A stretch of DNA of 44,891 bases, taken from the NCBI GenBank assembly GCA_016946835.1, contig JACVTC010000327.1:1-44891 (forward strand). Reading direction: 5' to 3'. Under the pieces are notes generated by a model. That model was not told the DNA's origin. It saw nothing but the letters and a program-made list of their open reading frames with translations, and ran no database searches. The translations under genes and the position numbers were made by a program. This document shows positions 9,388 through 20,440 of this stretch, one piece after another; positions within the stretch are counted from its first letter, which is position 1, and every line of letters begins with the position of its first letter. The DNA is from Neocallimastix lanati (nom. inval.) (Eukaryota; Neocallimastigomycota; Neocallimastigomycetes; Neocallimastigales; Neocallimastigaceae).

Positions 9388-9412
9388 ATAATGGGAGAAG
9401 GACAACTCCCGT
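9378..9412 (+). promoter_or_regulatory. -1 ribosomal frameshift signal of A
   Basis: Slip heptamer TTTAAAC (9378-9384), read T TTA AAC in the gag frame. The gag stop TAA follows at once within an 8-nt spacer. Stem: GGGAG (9393-9397) with CTCCC (9406-9410) around an 8-nt loop; AT and GT extend it to 7 pairs, one of them a wobble. The pol frame is open from the heptamer on. Confidence 0.88.
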
Positions 9413-9549
9413 TAACCAAACCAAACTTCAAACTTATAATAAAAATAATAGTATTAATGAAGAATATGTAAATTTAACATACTCTCCCAAGTTAAATAAT
9501 AATACTATGAAAATAAAAAATAATTATAATAATACTAATGATAATAATT

Positions 9550-9580
<31 letters not shown>

Positions 9581-12500
9581 ACATAATAATAATAATAATA
9601 ATAATAATTCATATAATGCTAGTGCAACTTCAAATAATGATGTAATAAATAATGGATATCCTTATAATGATAATTCACATAATTATGATATAAACAATAA
9701 TTATTTAAATAAGAATAATAAAATAAATTATACAAACAGTTTATTTGATGATAATCATACAAGTATTGATAATATTTATTCCAATAATAATAATAATAAT
9801 AACTTAAATAATATAGAATATCTTAGTAAGAATACTAGTAACGGTTATAAATTAAATAATAGTAATCATAACAACATCTATGAAAATGACACTATTAATA
9901 AACAAGTTAACAATGATGTTAATATAAATAATACTTATAAAAATAATAATGATGATCAAAGTAACAATGAAATTGATTTAAATAGAATTTCTATAAATGA
10001 TAATGAAAAGAAAATTAATAATGAACCTAATTCAAATAATATTTATAATAATTTTGATAATTACCATAATGAGGAAATTATCGCTGTTGCCCAAAAGAAA
10101 GGTAAAAATAATTCAATAAAAATCTCCCCATATACCAAAGAAATAAAGAAAAAGCTTATAGATAATCCAGTTCCAATTATTACAAATGCTATGAAGAAAA
10201 ATACTATTATGAAAAGAAAATTAAACGTTAATAAATTAGCAACTACAGGAACACCTGATATGATAATAGATGAGGGAGGAACGAATGTCAAACTATCAAC
10301 AGAAAAAGAAGAAGGTAAAGAATTTAAAGAAAATAAAGATCATAAAAATGTTACTTTCAATGAATCTATTGAAATTTTTGAGGATTCACAACCACCAACT
10401 AATCAAACAATAACTAATAATAACACAAATAAATTAGAATATTTGGATCTTTCTTATATCAATCAACCAAATATTAGAAATGTAAAAAAAGCGAATAAAT
10501 TGAATAAAATAAATGAAATACTGAGCAGTAACAAAGATGATATACCCATCAATGTTAAAAGTTATTCCAAGCCAGAGAAACACATAAAAATGATGGAAGA
10601 TTTTAATGAATTTAAAATTAAGGACTTTATCAAGGAAGTAGCATCAACCGAAGTCATAACGAAGTTAGTATATTTGTTAGACCTGTTTCCAAAGTTCAGG
10701 TCAGAATTTACAAAAGCATTAAAATTAACCGAAGGAAAAGAGAAAATAAAGAAAAATTTGAATACATCTTTAATAAATGTAATGACAATTATAAGCCAAC
10801 ATAAAGTGATTAAAGTTAAAGGCACTGTGGATAAGAAACCAGCTGAAATTTTCTTGGACTCGTGTGCTAGCGTTAATTTGATTACCACTACGGCTTTAAA
10901 AAAATTTAAAATTAATAAAAATCCTATTGGGAGAATATCCGAAAAAATTTTTCAGGTATATTCCAACAATTCAACTTGTTCAGATATTTATGAACTAAAA
11001 ATATCTATTGGAAATTACACTTTTATCGATTACTTTAGGAAAATTGATAAGGATGATATCTTTGATATATTAATAGGTATTGACACACTTAAACGAAATA
11101 GATTTGATATAAATTTAGTTAATGATACCTTATATCATATTGATGAAAATAATAATCCTATAGAATTAGCTTCTTTATTTTATGATGTTAGCTTGAGTCC
11201 TTCTGAAAGTACAAATAGAATTAATGACGAAGAAAATAATATGAATAAGGAGAATAATATAAATAATAATTCTTCTGAAGAGAATGATGAGGATTCTGAA
11301 ACTAGTTGGAGTGACAATGATAATAATAATGATAATAATAATATACTTTTTACATATGCTAAATCAGAGTTACCTAATATTAACATAAATAATTTTAATG
11401 TAAAATTACCTTTCTTTAATAGTGTCGACATCGATAAAGAAAATAATATCAAAATAAAAACGAATAATAATAAGAATGATGATAAAATTGACAATTATAA
11501 AATAAATGATCATAAAATTAATTCTAAAGTTACAAACAATAGAAATCCCATACTACATTCTAAACTTCCATCAAAAATCGATTCTGATCAAAACGGCAAT
11601 AACAAATTAAATAGTAATTATAAATTAGTAGATAGAAATATTGAAAGGAAAGAATATAAGAATAAAACGGTTGATATTACAACACAATTGATTCCATCTC
11701 TTTTATTAATAACTAATGAAGTACTACATAATGAAAACGAGGTTTGCACAGACGACACAATATCTAAACTGGAAATGATTCACTCTATTGTAAAAAAATT
11801 ACCAGAAAATTTGAAAGCTGATGTAGAAAAATTATTTTTAAATTATATTAGTGTTCTTGCACTGAAAACTGACGATTTGGGTTCGTCAAAGCTATATCCT
11901 CATAGAATTAATTTAATACCAGGAACAACACCTATTAAACAGAGGGCCTACCGTATTTCAAAAGTGCAAGCTGATGCACTTAAAAAGGAATTAATTAAAC
12001 TTATAAATAATAACTTAATTGTCCCTTCTAGTTCTCCTTGGTCTTCTCCTGTAGTACTGGTACCGAAAAAGAATGGTCAAGTGAGAATGTGTGTTGACTA
12101 CAGGAAGATTAATAATTGTACATTAAAGGACGCTTATGCACTTCCTTTAATAGATGATATACTTTACTATGTTAGCGGTGATATTTCTATTTTGTCTACT
12201 ATTGATCTCTTCTCAGGGTACCATCAGATTCCTATGCATTCTGATGATAAAGATATCACTTGCTTCACGACCATTTACGGAAACTTTAATTTTGAAGTTA
12301 TGCCTTTTGGACTATGCAACGCTCCCGCTACTTTTCAAAGGGAGATGAACAGAATATTTTTTGATTTAATCGGAGTATGTGTTTTTATTTACATAGATGA
12401 CTTAGTTATTTATTCTCCTTCATTAGATCAACACATCAAAGACCTAGAAAAAGTATTCCTCATTCTTGCTAATAATGGATTAAAAGTGAATTTTGAAAAA

Positions 12501-14862
12501 TGTGATTTCTTTAAAGAAGAAGTTGAGCTCCTTGGTCATACTCTTTCTACTAAGGGTATAAAACCTATGAATTCTAAAATAAAAGTTATTGCTAATTGGT
12601 TACCTCCTTCTAATTTAAAACAGTTACGTTCTTTCTTAGGGGCAATTGGATATTACCGGAAATTCATTAGCCATTTTGCCCAAATTGCTAAACCTTTATA
12701 TGATTTAACAAAAAAGAATGTTCCTTTTGTTTGGTCTACCGAATCTAATAATGCATTTGAATTTTTAAAAATTCGTCTTATTAATGCACCTATATTGTCA
12801 CCTCCAAATTTTGATAAACCATTTATTGTTCGTTCAGATGCATCTAAATCAGGAATTGGCGGGGTACTACTTCAGTTAGACGATGACAACATTGAGAAGC
12901 CATTATATTATGAAAGTAGGACACTTTCCAATTCTGAAATCAATTATAGCATTACAGAACTTGAGGGGCTTGCCGCATTTTACTGTGTCATGAAATTTAA
13001 ACCTTTTCTCACTGGTAATAGTTTTGAGACAATTCTTTATACCGATCATAAGCCTTTAGTTTACATATTTAAAAATAAAGAACCTTCTTCAGCAAGGCAT
13101 GTCAAATGGATAACTGAGTTCAGTATTTTAAAAATTAAAGTGTTATATGAAGAGGGGAGGAGGAATGTAGTTGCTGATGCACTATCTAGATTACATTCTA
13201 ACAATGAAAAATATATAATCAAAAATATAAAAAATGATGATAAACATATAAAAAATAAAAATAAAAGAAATAATATAAAAAATTATAATAAAGATGTATT
13301 CAACCAAGTTATAAATAATGAAATTCAAAATTGTGAAATTAAAAATAATGAAGAAATTAGAAATAAGAAAAATACTAAAATTAATAAAATAAAAGAGTTA
13401 GTGGATGAAATTAAGATCAATAGTAATAATGAAAATTACAAAATGGAATATGAGGAAATTAAAAATAATGTAAATAACATTAATAAGTTTAATAAGTTTA
13501 ATAATAAATTACATAATAATAATAGTGAAAATAATGGAGTGGAAAATAAATTGAATGTGAATTATATGGTATTTCAAACTGAAGAAAATAATAAACATAG
13601 TTTTAATAATAATGATAATAATAATAATAATATTAATCATGTTAATACTAATAATAATGATATTGATGATAGTACTGAAATACTAAATGATTTCTATAAA
13701 AAAATAATAAACCAGAAATTTGTATTAATTGATGGAGTTCAGTATTATAAAGATAATAATGAATTAAGAAAGGTAATATTTAATGATAATGAAAAATGGG
13801 AACTTATTAGTAAAGCTCATTGTTTAGGACATGAAGGTAACTTTAAAACCTACCATCGTTTGAAAAGGAACTATTATTGGATAGGAATGAATAAGGATAT
13901 CAGATTATTTATTAAATCTTGTCATGTATGTCAATTATGTAAACCACAACCACCGAATGTATTTACAGAAGATTTAGCTACACCCCCAGGTCTACCTTTT
14001 ACTCGGGTAGGATTGGATTTAGTTGGACCCTTATACGAATCTTTCAGAGGTAATAAATATATAATAGTACTTGTAGATTATTTAACAAAATGGGTGGAAG
14101 CTGAAGCATTAGCCAAAACAGAATCAGAAGATGTCATTAGATTTTTAAATAATATATTTTCAAGACACGGGATTCCAGAGATATTAATTACTGATAATGG
14201 CCCGCAATTCATATCTGATAAAACAAAAGCTTTCCTAGATTTAAATGATGTCTATGTACATTATATTAGTACTTATCATCCTGCTTCTAACGGAGAAGTT
14301 GAAAACAGGAATAGAGAAATAGTCAAATATATTAGAATTCTTAAAAGCCAATTTAAAGAATTAAGTAAACAAAATCAAGAATGGGATGATATTTTACCTA
14401 GTGCACTTTGGGCTTTAAGAACAACAAAAAATGAAGTTACTAAATTTAGTAGTTTCGAATTACTCTATGGTAGGAAAGACTTACAACCATTTGAATTAGC
14501 AATTAATATTGACAAAAGATTTCCTGAAGAATCAGAAGAAGAATATTTTGTTCGAAAATTTATTAATCACCATAATTGGATTTCTGAAGCAATCAAAAAT
14601 ATTGAAACTGCAAATGAATTATGGAAAGATAGGAGAAGACAGATTAAAAGATTAAGAAGTGAATTCAAACCAGGAGACCTAGTTTTAGTTAGAAATTTCA
14701 ATCGAAGGAAACTAGACCCTTATTATATCGGACCATTAAAAATAGTTAAACAGCAATTTAATACTGTCACAGTATGTGATCCTTATACGAACGAAATTGC
14801 AGAGAGAAACATTCATCTAAAAAATGTAATTCCATATATTAGTAATTTCCTAAATTATAATC

Positions 14863-14867
<5 letters not shown>
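9378..14867 (+). CDS. pol: Pol of element A: protease, reverse transcriptase, RNase H, integrase
   Basis: The -1 frame is open from the slip site; its first ATG is at 9507, giving 1786 codons. The N-terminal 190 codons are Asn-rich. A conserved linker follows (IDNPVPIITNAM; INQPNIRNVKK). The protease segment has DSCA at 10857-10868 instead of DSGA. Reverse transcriptase has YIDD at 12390-12401. RNase H has SDAS, ELEGLA and TDHKPL. An Asn/Lys-rich insert of about 165 codons (about 13200-13690) lies between RNase H and integrase; B and D lack it. Integrase has the zinc-binding segment (AHCLGHEG to CHVCQLC), then GLDLVGPL, TDNGPQF and the Glu in GEVENRN, and ends in a GPL segment without a chromodomain. 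It is probably made only as a Gag-Pol fusion and cut by its own protease. Confidence 0.92.
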
Positions 14868-14910
<43 letters not shown>

Positions 14911-15039
14911 ATGATATATATATAAAAAAAAAAAAAAAAAAATTTTGATATATATAAAAAATATAAAAAAAAAATATAAAAAAAATATTATAAAATATAT
15001 AATAGTATTATTAGTTTAATAAATATTTTAATATGCTTA
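14866..15039 (+). other. Short AT-only stretch after pol of A
   Basis: A run of 43 A (14866-14908) overlaps the pol stop codon, followed by more A runs and TA repeats. Nothing else is seen. Confidence 0.7.
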
Positions 15040-15080
15040 TAGACTTCAAGGGACGAAGTCTAAGCTAAGTGGGGGCATCT
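15040..15080 (+). promoter_or_regulatory. Hairpin and polypurine tract of A
   Basis: TAGACTTC (15040-15047) pairs perfectly with GAAGTCTA (15055-15062) around the 7-nt loop AAGGGAC. GTGGGGGCATCT follows and touches the 3' LTR. B and E share hairpin and tract. It should prime plus-strand DNA synthesis; the hairpin's role is unknown. Confidence 0.75.
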
Positions 15081-15696
15081 TGATGCATGTCCAGTAAAAA
15101 TAATAGAAAATAATAGAAAAATTATTTAGAAAAATTATTAATATAAATATTTATTAAAAATTAATTTTATATAATGAATCTTAAAATATATTATTAATAT
15201 ATTATTAAAGATAATTTATTATTATTAATTATTAAAATATTAAATTAAATAATAATATTAAAAATATTAAAAGAATTGTTGATAATATAGTAAAATTAGT
15301 TATATTAATTATAACGGAGATTGAATGTTTAATTAAATTGATGTTAATATTAAAATAATTTTTAAATAATGTTAAACAAGATGAATTAATAGTTATAAGT
15401 AAAAAGTTATGAATATTTATATTTATTAATTAATTTTAGTGTTTCGATAAATAAAATTTATAAAATTAGTAAAAATATAATTATGAAAATAATTTATAAA
15501 TAAATATTTTCTTTTTTTTTTTAAGGAATAATAATAAAACATGTATTTTTTTTATGATAAAATATAATAAATAAAATAATAAAAGATAAATAAATAAAAA
15601 GTAAATATAATTATTGTAATATAATATTCTTGGAGTAATTCCCTTTTGCACAAACGCCCAACTAACATATACGGTATTTAATAAAATATCGTATCA
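15081..15696 (+). repeat. 3' LTR of element A (616 bp)
   Basis: It matches 6565-7180 base for base apart from one visible substitution. TGAA follows at 15697-15700, matching the bases before the left LTR. Confidence 0.95.
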
Positions 15697-15715
15697 TGAA
15701 GATTTCGTTACAAGA

Positions 15716-16624
15716 ATGAAGATTTTAGAAATCCAAAAATTATTACCAAGAGTAACTGAATCAACAGGAGAATTGGACTCTTGGTTTGAAGAGTTTAATA
15801 GGTTGATGGCTCTAGCAGATATAGAATCTCCTAAGAGTATATTCATTTGGGCATTAGAATGTGTAAATGGAAGGCTAAGAGGTGTAGTACAAGAACTAGA
15901 AAAGGAAACTGAAGATGGTAAGATTTATCCATCCATAAAAGAGATAAAAGAAGCTTTGGAGGAAGCACTTAGGATCACACCACAAGAAAAATGTAAAATG
16001 CTACAAAAATTGAAGATTCAAAGGGATGAAACAATAGCCGACTTCAACTGGAGATATAAGAAACTCTACGATAGCTTACCAAAATTTTACCAAACATTTG
16101 TTACTGTAGATGATTATATTGAATCAATTAAGTATAGACCTTACATTAGATCTCAAGTAATTACCCAACGATCGGAAGATTTAGAAGACGCGTTTGAAGA
16201 AGCTGAATTGGCCGAGAGAGCGGAACAAATAAAGATGTCAAATAAAGTTACGGTAATGACAACACTATTTCATGGCCAGTCCAATAATCAATCTGAAAGA
16301 TATCAACATGAATACAATAATAATAGAAGGAGTAATAATTACTTTAATACTAGAAGGAATAATTATAATAATAACTATAATTATAATCAGAAGCAGAATC
16401 AAAGACGCACACTTCAAAATAATAATTATTTTAACCAAAGAAATGTAAATAATACTGAATTTGAAAATAAATCTCAAAATGAAACAAATCGCAATGAAAA
16501 TATAGTTTGCTTCCGATGTGGAAAAATAGGTCACATCTTTAGAAGGTGTCCTTATACATTTAAGCAGTTAGCTGAAATAGAAGAGAGAGAAAATAAAGAA
16601 AAAGAAAATAATCATTTAAACTAA
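15716..16624 (+). CDS. gag: Gag of element B
   Basis: A frame of 302 codons, the shortest intact gag here. The N-terminal 190 or so residues match A and E: SWFEEFNRLM, SIFIWALE, an ITPQEKCKMLQKLKI stretch, FNWRYKKLY and DDYIESI. A short Asn/Arg-rich linker leads to a CX2CX4HX4C zinc knuckle (CFRCGKIGHIFRRC) near residue 268. The tail YTFKQLAEIEE is shared with E. Unlike A, nothing Asn-rich follows the knuckle. The ATG at 15716 gives the conserved start. The stop directly follows TTTAAAC. Confidence 0.92.
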   Translation: MKILEIQKLLPRVTESTGELDSWFEEFNRLMALADIESPKSIFIWALECVNGRLRGVVQELEKETEDGKIYPSIKEIKEALEEALRITPQEKCKMLQKLKIQRDETIADFNWRYKKLYDSLPKFYQTFVTVDDYIESIKYRPYIRSQVITQRSEDLEDAFEEAELAERAEQIKMSNKVTVMTTLFHGQSNNQSERYQHEYNNNRRSNNYFNTRRNNYNNNYNYNQKQNQRRTLQNNNYFNQRNVNNTEFENKSQNETNRNENIVCFRCGKIGHIFRRCPYTFKQLAEIEERENKEKENNHLN

Positions 16625-16649
16625 TAAATGGGAGAAGGGAAACTCCCGT
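16615..16649 (+). promoter_or_regulatory. -1 ribosomal frameshift signal of B
   Basis: TTTAAAC (16615-16621), an 8-nt spacer starting with the gag stop TAA, GGGAG (16630-16634), an 8-nt loop, CTCCC (16643-16647). The pol frame stays open from the heptamer to the first pol ATG at 16831, and that stretch encodes a motif conserved in the other elements. Confidence 0.9.
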
Positions 16650-19600
16650 ATATCAAACCACAACCTATCAGAACCCTACAGAGTCAAAAGAACCAATTTT
16701 AGCTGCGGTTATAAGAAGAAATAAAAATAATTCTGGTTTAAAACCTTATGAAAATAGAACTATAAGAACATTAAAAGAAAACCCAGTTAGTATACCAATC
16801 CCTAAAGGCCTTCAGTATGCTCAAGATAACATGGAAACTGAAAATAACAAAAATTCCAACAAAGAAAAACTTGAAGAAGTAGATGTTTCAATAATTGCAC
16901 AACCATCAATAAATAAAGCGAAAAGCATGTCAAAAATAGAAAGAACTAAAGAAATACAGACCGAAACAGAAAAGAATAACAGCAATATCAATAAACCAAA
17001 TAAGAATCAAAGTACATTACCAAGTGATACAATAAAAGAAAAAAGGAATAAGCAACTAGGTAATAACAATACTAAACATGTGTCTATGATGGAAGGAAGG
17101 AAAAGGTACAACATTACAGACGACCTAAACAAGCTAATGGCAAATATCTCAATATCCCAATTGATTGATGCGAGTCCTAAGCTAAGATCGGAACTCTCTA
17201 AGGCATTAAAATTGAAAGCCCCTGAGATGACTGAAGAAAACCCAGAAAAGGTGATGATGTCCGCATTAAGCAGAGAAGACGTTGCGACCGCAGAATGTAT
17301 CGTAGAAAACACACCAGGAGTAGCGTTTCTAGATACTTGTGCTAGCATTAACTTAATTACAAGGAAATACTTTAACAAATTAAAGAATATAACTCCATCT
17401 GGATACACTGATGATAACATTATTCAAGTTTTCTCCAATAAGAATATCGTTATGGAAACTTGTTATTTGAGACTAAAATTTGGAAATATAGAAATACAAG
17501 ATAGCTTTAGGATAATTGATCATGATAAAAATATCTTTGACGTACTAATCGGATATAGAACACTTAAAGAAAATCACCTTTTCATAAACCCAGTTGACAA
17601 TTTCCTTTGTAGAATGAACAGAGATGAGACTTGGGAGAGAATAATACCTTTACACAAAAAGGATAAATGTATAAGCACTGAAGAATTGCCTACCAAACAA
17701 ACAAATGAAGAAGAAGACAGATTGTTGTTACTTTGTTTTACAAAAAAGGTAAAAGAAAAAGAGGATATTGACGAGAAAAAGGAAATAATTGATAAGTTAA
17801 TATTGGAAATTCCGTGGAAATATAAAAAACAAGTTAAAAAATTATTTAATAAATATTATCATATTTTAGCTACCAAAATTGAGGAATTACAGTCAACTAA
17901 ATTATTACCACATACCATTCAATTGAAAGATGGTGCTAAACCAATCAAACAAAAATGCTATCGCTTATCAAAGGTACAAGCTGATGCACTTAAGGAAGAA
18001 ATCACCAAGTTAATTAATAATAAACTTATAGAACCATCCAATTCACCATGGTCTTTCCCTGTAATACTAGTTCTTAAAAAAAATAATAAATGGCGAATGT
18101 GCATAGACTTTCGAAAATTGAATGATTTAACTATAAAAGATGCATACTCATTACCCTTAATAGATGAAATCCTTTTCTCCATAGGGAAGAAAGTCAAATA
18201 TTTTACAACCATAGACTTGTTTTCAGGATTCCATCAAATTCCAATGTCAAAGAATGATATTCCTAAAACCAGTTTCACTACTATCTTTGGAAACTATCAA
18301 TTTCGTGTCATGCCTTTCGGTCTCTGTAATGCACCAGCAACCTTCCAGAGGGAAATGAACAGGATCTTTTTCCCACTAATTGGAGTATGTATGTTCATCT
18401 ACATCGACGACTTAGTTATTTTTTCCAATTCATTAGAAGAACATATTAAAGATATTATTAAAGTTTTTGAAATTATATCTGTAAATCGGTTAAAAGTAAA
18501 TCTAGAAAAATGCAATTTCTTTAAGAAAAAGGTAGAGCTTCTGGGACATACACTCTCAGTTGAAGGAATTTCACCGATAATGTCTAAAGTCAACGCCATT
18601 GCTAGTTGGTCTGCTCCTACAACAGTAAAGCAACTCCAGTCCTTCTTGGGCGCAGTTGGATACTATCGTAAATTTATTGCCAATTACTCAAGTATTGCTA
18701 AACCTCTCTATAAACTTTTAAAGAAAGAAACCCCATTTGTTTGGAACTCAGAACAAGAAGAAGGATTCGATAAGTTGAAAGATAGATTAATGAAAGCACC
18801 AATACTAACAATGCCAGATTTTGAAAAGCAATTTATTATACGTACGGATGCATCATATTCAGGAATAGGAGGTGTATTATTACAGAAAGATGAAAATAAT
18901 AATGAAAAGCCAATACATTTTATTAGTCGAACTTTAAAACCAGGAGAACAAAACTACGGAATTACTGATCTTGAAGGTACTGCTGCTGCTTATTGTGTCA
19001 AAAAATTTAAATCATACTTTGCTGGAAATAAATTCGAAACTCTTCTCTACACGGATCACAAACCATTAGTAGGACTCTTTAAGAATAAAGAAACAAATAA
19101 TGCAAGACAGACAAGATGGGTAATATTATTTTCAATGCTTAAAATAAAAGTATTATACGAACCCGGAAAAAAGAATGTCATAGCAGATGCACTGTCCAGA
19201 ATGGAATCTAAAGACGAAATAGTTGCTCCTTTAATATTGGAAGATGGTAATAACCCCGTTAATAATTTTAAAAAAAGCTTTGTAACAATTGACAATGTAG
19301 AATATTATGATGATAAAGATTCTAAAACTCTAAGAAAAGTTATAAAGGATAATGAAGAAAAGATAAATCTTGTTTTAAAGGCCCATGGAATCGGGCATGA
19401 AGGAATATTCAAGACTTATAATCGGCTCAAACGCGACTACTACTGGAGAAACATGATATTGGATGTTAAGTACTTAGTTAGAACATGTAAAAGATGCCAA
19501 CTCTTTCGTCCACAAACAGGAAACTATCAAACTGAAAATTTATCTACTAAACCTGGTTTACCATTTACGAATGTTGGATTAGACATTGTTGGACCTTTAC

Positions 19601-20424
19601 CCAAAACACAGAAGGGATACCAATATATCTTTGTATTAGTAGATTATCTTACCAAGTGGGTCGAAGCCGAACCCAGTATTAATATCGAATCTGATGATGT
19701 CATACATTTTCTTACAAGAGTATTTTCTAGGCACGGTACACCAGAGATACTTGTCACTGACAACGGTCCGCAGTTTCGATCAGATAAGACAAAGTCTTTC
19801 TTAGATCTCTATGGTGTCTATGTAAACTATACTAATGTTTATCACCTGGAATCCAATGGCGAGGTAGAGAATCGCAATAAAGAAATTGGGAAGTATTTAA
19901 GAATATTATGTAATAAAAATACTACTAATTGGGACGAAATCCTTCCAAGTGCATTATGGGCTATTAGAACATGTAAGCATGAAACAACTAAATTTTCAAG
20001 TTTTGAGCTTCTATATGGTCGTCGGGATTTGCAGCCATTTGAGCTAATGATTAACTTAGATAAAAAAGAGGAGTGGGAGTCTGACGAAGAATATTTAATT
20101 AGAAGATTCACAAAACATAATAAATGGATAAAAGAAGCTGTTAACAATATTGAAACAGCTAATAAGCTTTGGGAAGATCGGAGAAAACAAATGAAGAGAC
20201 TTAAGGCAGATTACAATCCAGGGGATCTTGTATTAGTACGACTAATAAATCGAAGAAAACTTGACCCATTTTTCCTTGGACCAATGAAGATAGTTAAAAA
20301 ACAATTTAATACTGTTACCTTGTGTGATCCGCTCACTAATGAAATTGCAGAACGTAATGTCCATTTAAAAAATATTGTTCCGTATAAGTTATGTGAAATA
20401 GAGACTTCAGGGACGAAGTCCTAA
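16615..20424 (+). CDS. pol: Pol of element B: protease, reverse transcriptase, RNase H, integrase
   Basis: The -1 frame is open from the slip site. The first ATG at 16831 gives 1197 codons, but the conserved linker (IRTLKENPVSIPIPK) is encoded before it, so entry by frameshift is the better model. Protease has DTCA at 17332-17343 instead of DTGA. Reverse transcriptase has YIDD at 18400-18411. RNase H has TDAS, DLEGTAA and TDHKPL. Integrase has a zinc-binding part (GHEGIF to CKRCQLF), then GLDIVGPL, TDNGPQF and the Glu in GEVENRN. It ends with an FFLGPMKI segment and no chromodomain. No Asn-rich insert separates RNase H and integrase. The frame has no break. Confidence 0.93.
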   Translation, partial: FKLINGRRETPVYQTTTYQNPTESKEPILAAVIRRNKNNSGLKPYENRTIRTLKENPVSIPIPKGLQYAQDNMETENNKNSNKEKLEEVDVSIIAQPSINKAKSMSKIERTKEIQTETEKNNSNINKPNKNQSTLPSDTIKEKRNKQLGNNNTKHVSMMEGRKRYNITDDLNKLMANISISQLIDASPKLRSELSKALKLKAPEMTEENPEKVMMSALSREDVATAECIVENTPGVAFLDTCASINLITRKYFNKLKNITPSGYTDDNIIQVFSNKNIVMETCYLRLKFGNIEIQDSFRIIDHDKNIFDVLIGYRTLKENHLFINPVDNFLCRMNRDETWERIIPLHKKDKCISTEELPTKQTNEEEDRLLLLCFTKKVKEKEDIDEKKEIIDKLILEIPWKYKKQVKKLFNKYYHILATKIEELQSTKLLPHTIQLKDGAKPIKQKCYRLSKVQADALKEEITKLINNKLIEPSNSPWSFPVILVLKKNNKWRMCIDFRKLNDLTIKDAYSLPLIDEILFSIGKKVKYFTTIDLFSGFHQIPMSKNDIPKTSFTTIFGNYQFRVMPFGLCNAPATFQREMNRIFFPLIGVCMFIYIDDLVIFSNSLEEHIKDIIKVFEIISVNRLKVNLEKCNFFKKKVELLGHTLSVEGISPIMSKVNAIASWSAPTTVKQLQSFLGAVGYYRKFIANYSSIAKPLYKLLKKETPFVWNSEQEEGFDKLKDRLMKAPILTMPDFEKQFIIRTDASYSGIGGVLLQKDENNNEKPIHFISRTLKPGEQNYGITDLEGTAAAYCVKKFKSYFAGNKFETLLYTDHKPLVGLFKNKETNNARQTRWVILFSMLKIKVLYEPGKKNVIADALSRMESKDEIVAPLILEDGNNPVNNFKKSFVTIDNVEYYDDKDSKTLRKVIKDNEEKINLVLKAHGIGHEGIFKTYNRLKRDYYWRNMILDVKYLVRTCKRCQLFRPQTGNYQTENLSTKPGLPFTNVGLDIVGPLPKTQKGYQYIFVLVDYLTKWVEAEPSINIESDDVIHFLTRVFSRHGTPEILVTDNGPQFRSDKTKSFLDLYGVYVNYTNVYHLESNGEVENRNKEIGKYLRILCNKNTTNWDEILPSALWAIRTCKHETTKFSSFELLYGRRDLQPFELMINLDKKEEWESDEEYLIRRFTKHNKWIKEAVNNIETANKLWEDRRKQMKRLKADYNPGDLVLVRLINRRKLDPFFLGPMKIVKKQFNTVTLCDPLTNEIAERNVHLKNIVPYKLCEIETSGTKS

Positions 20425-20440
20425 CTCAACGGGGGCATCT
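20403..20440 (+). promoter_or_regulatory. Hairpin and polypurine tract of B
   Basis: GACTTC (20403-20408) pairs with GAAGTC (20415-20420) around the 6-nt loop AGGGAC. GGGGGCATCT (20431-20440) then touches the LTR. A and E have the same arms with a 7-nt loop. Confidence 0.75.

Larger units (their letters stand above)
6565..15696 (+). mobile_element. Element A: complete Ty3/gypsy LTR retrotransposon
   Basis: A 9.1-kb element with two 616-bp LTRs that differ by one base by eye (A in the left copy, G in the right, within the stretch GAGATTGAAT(A/G)TTTAATT). A TGAA duplication flanks it. Primer binding site, leader hairpins, gag, frameshift signal, pol and polypurine tract are all present, and both coding frames are open. 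It may still be active or was until recently. Confidence 0.95.
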
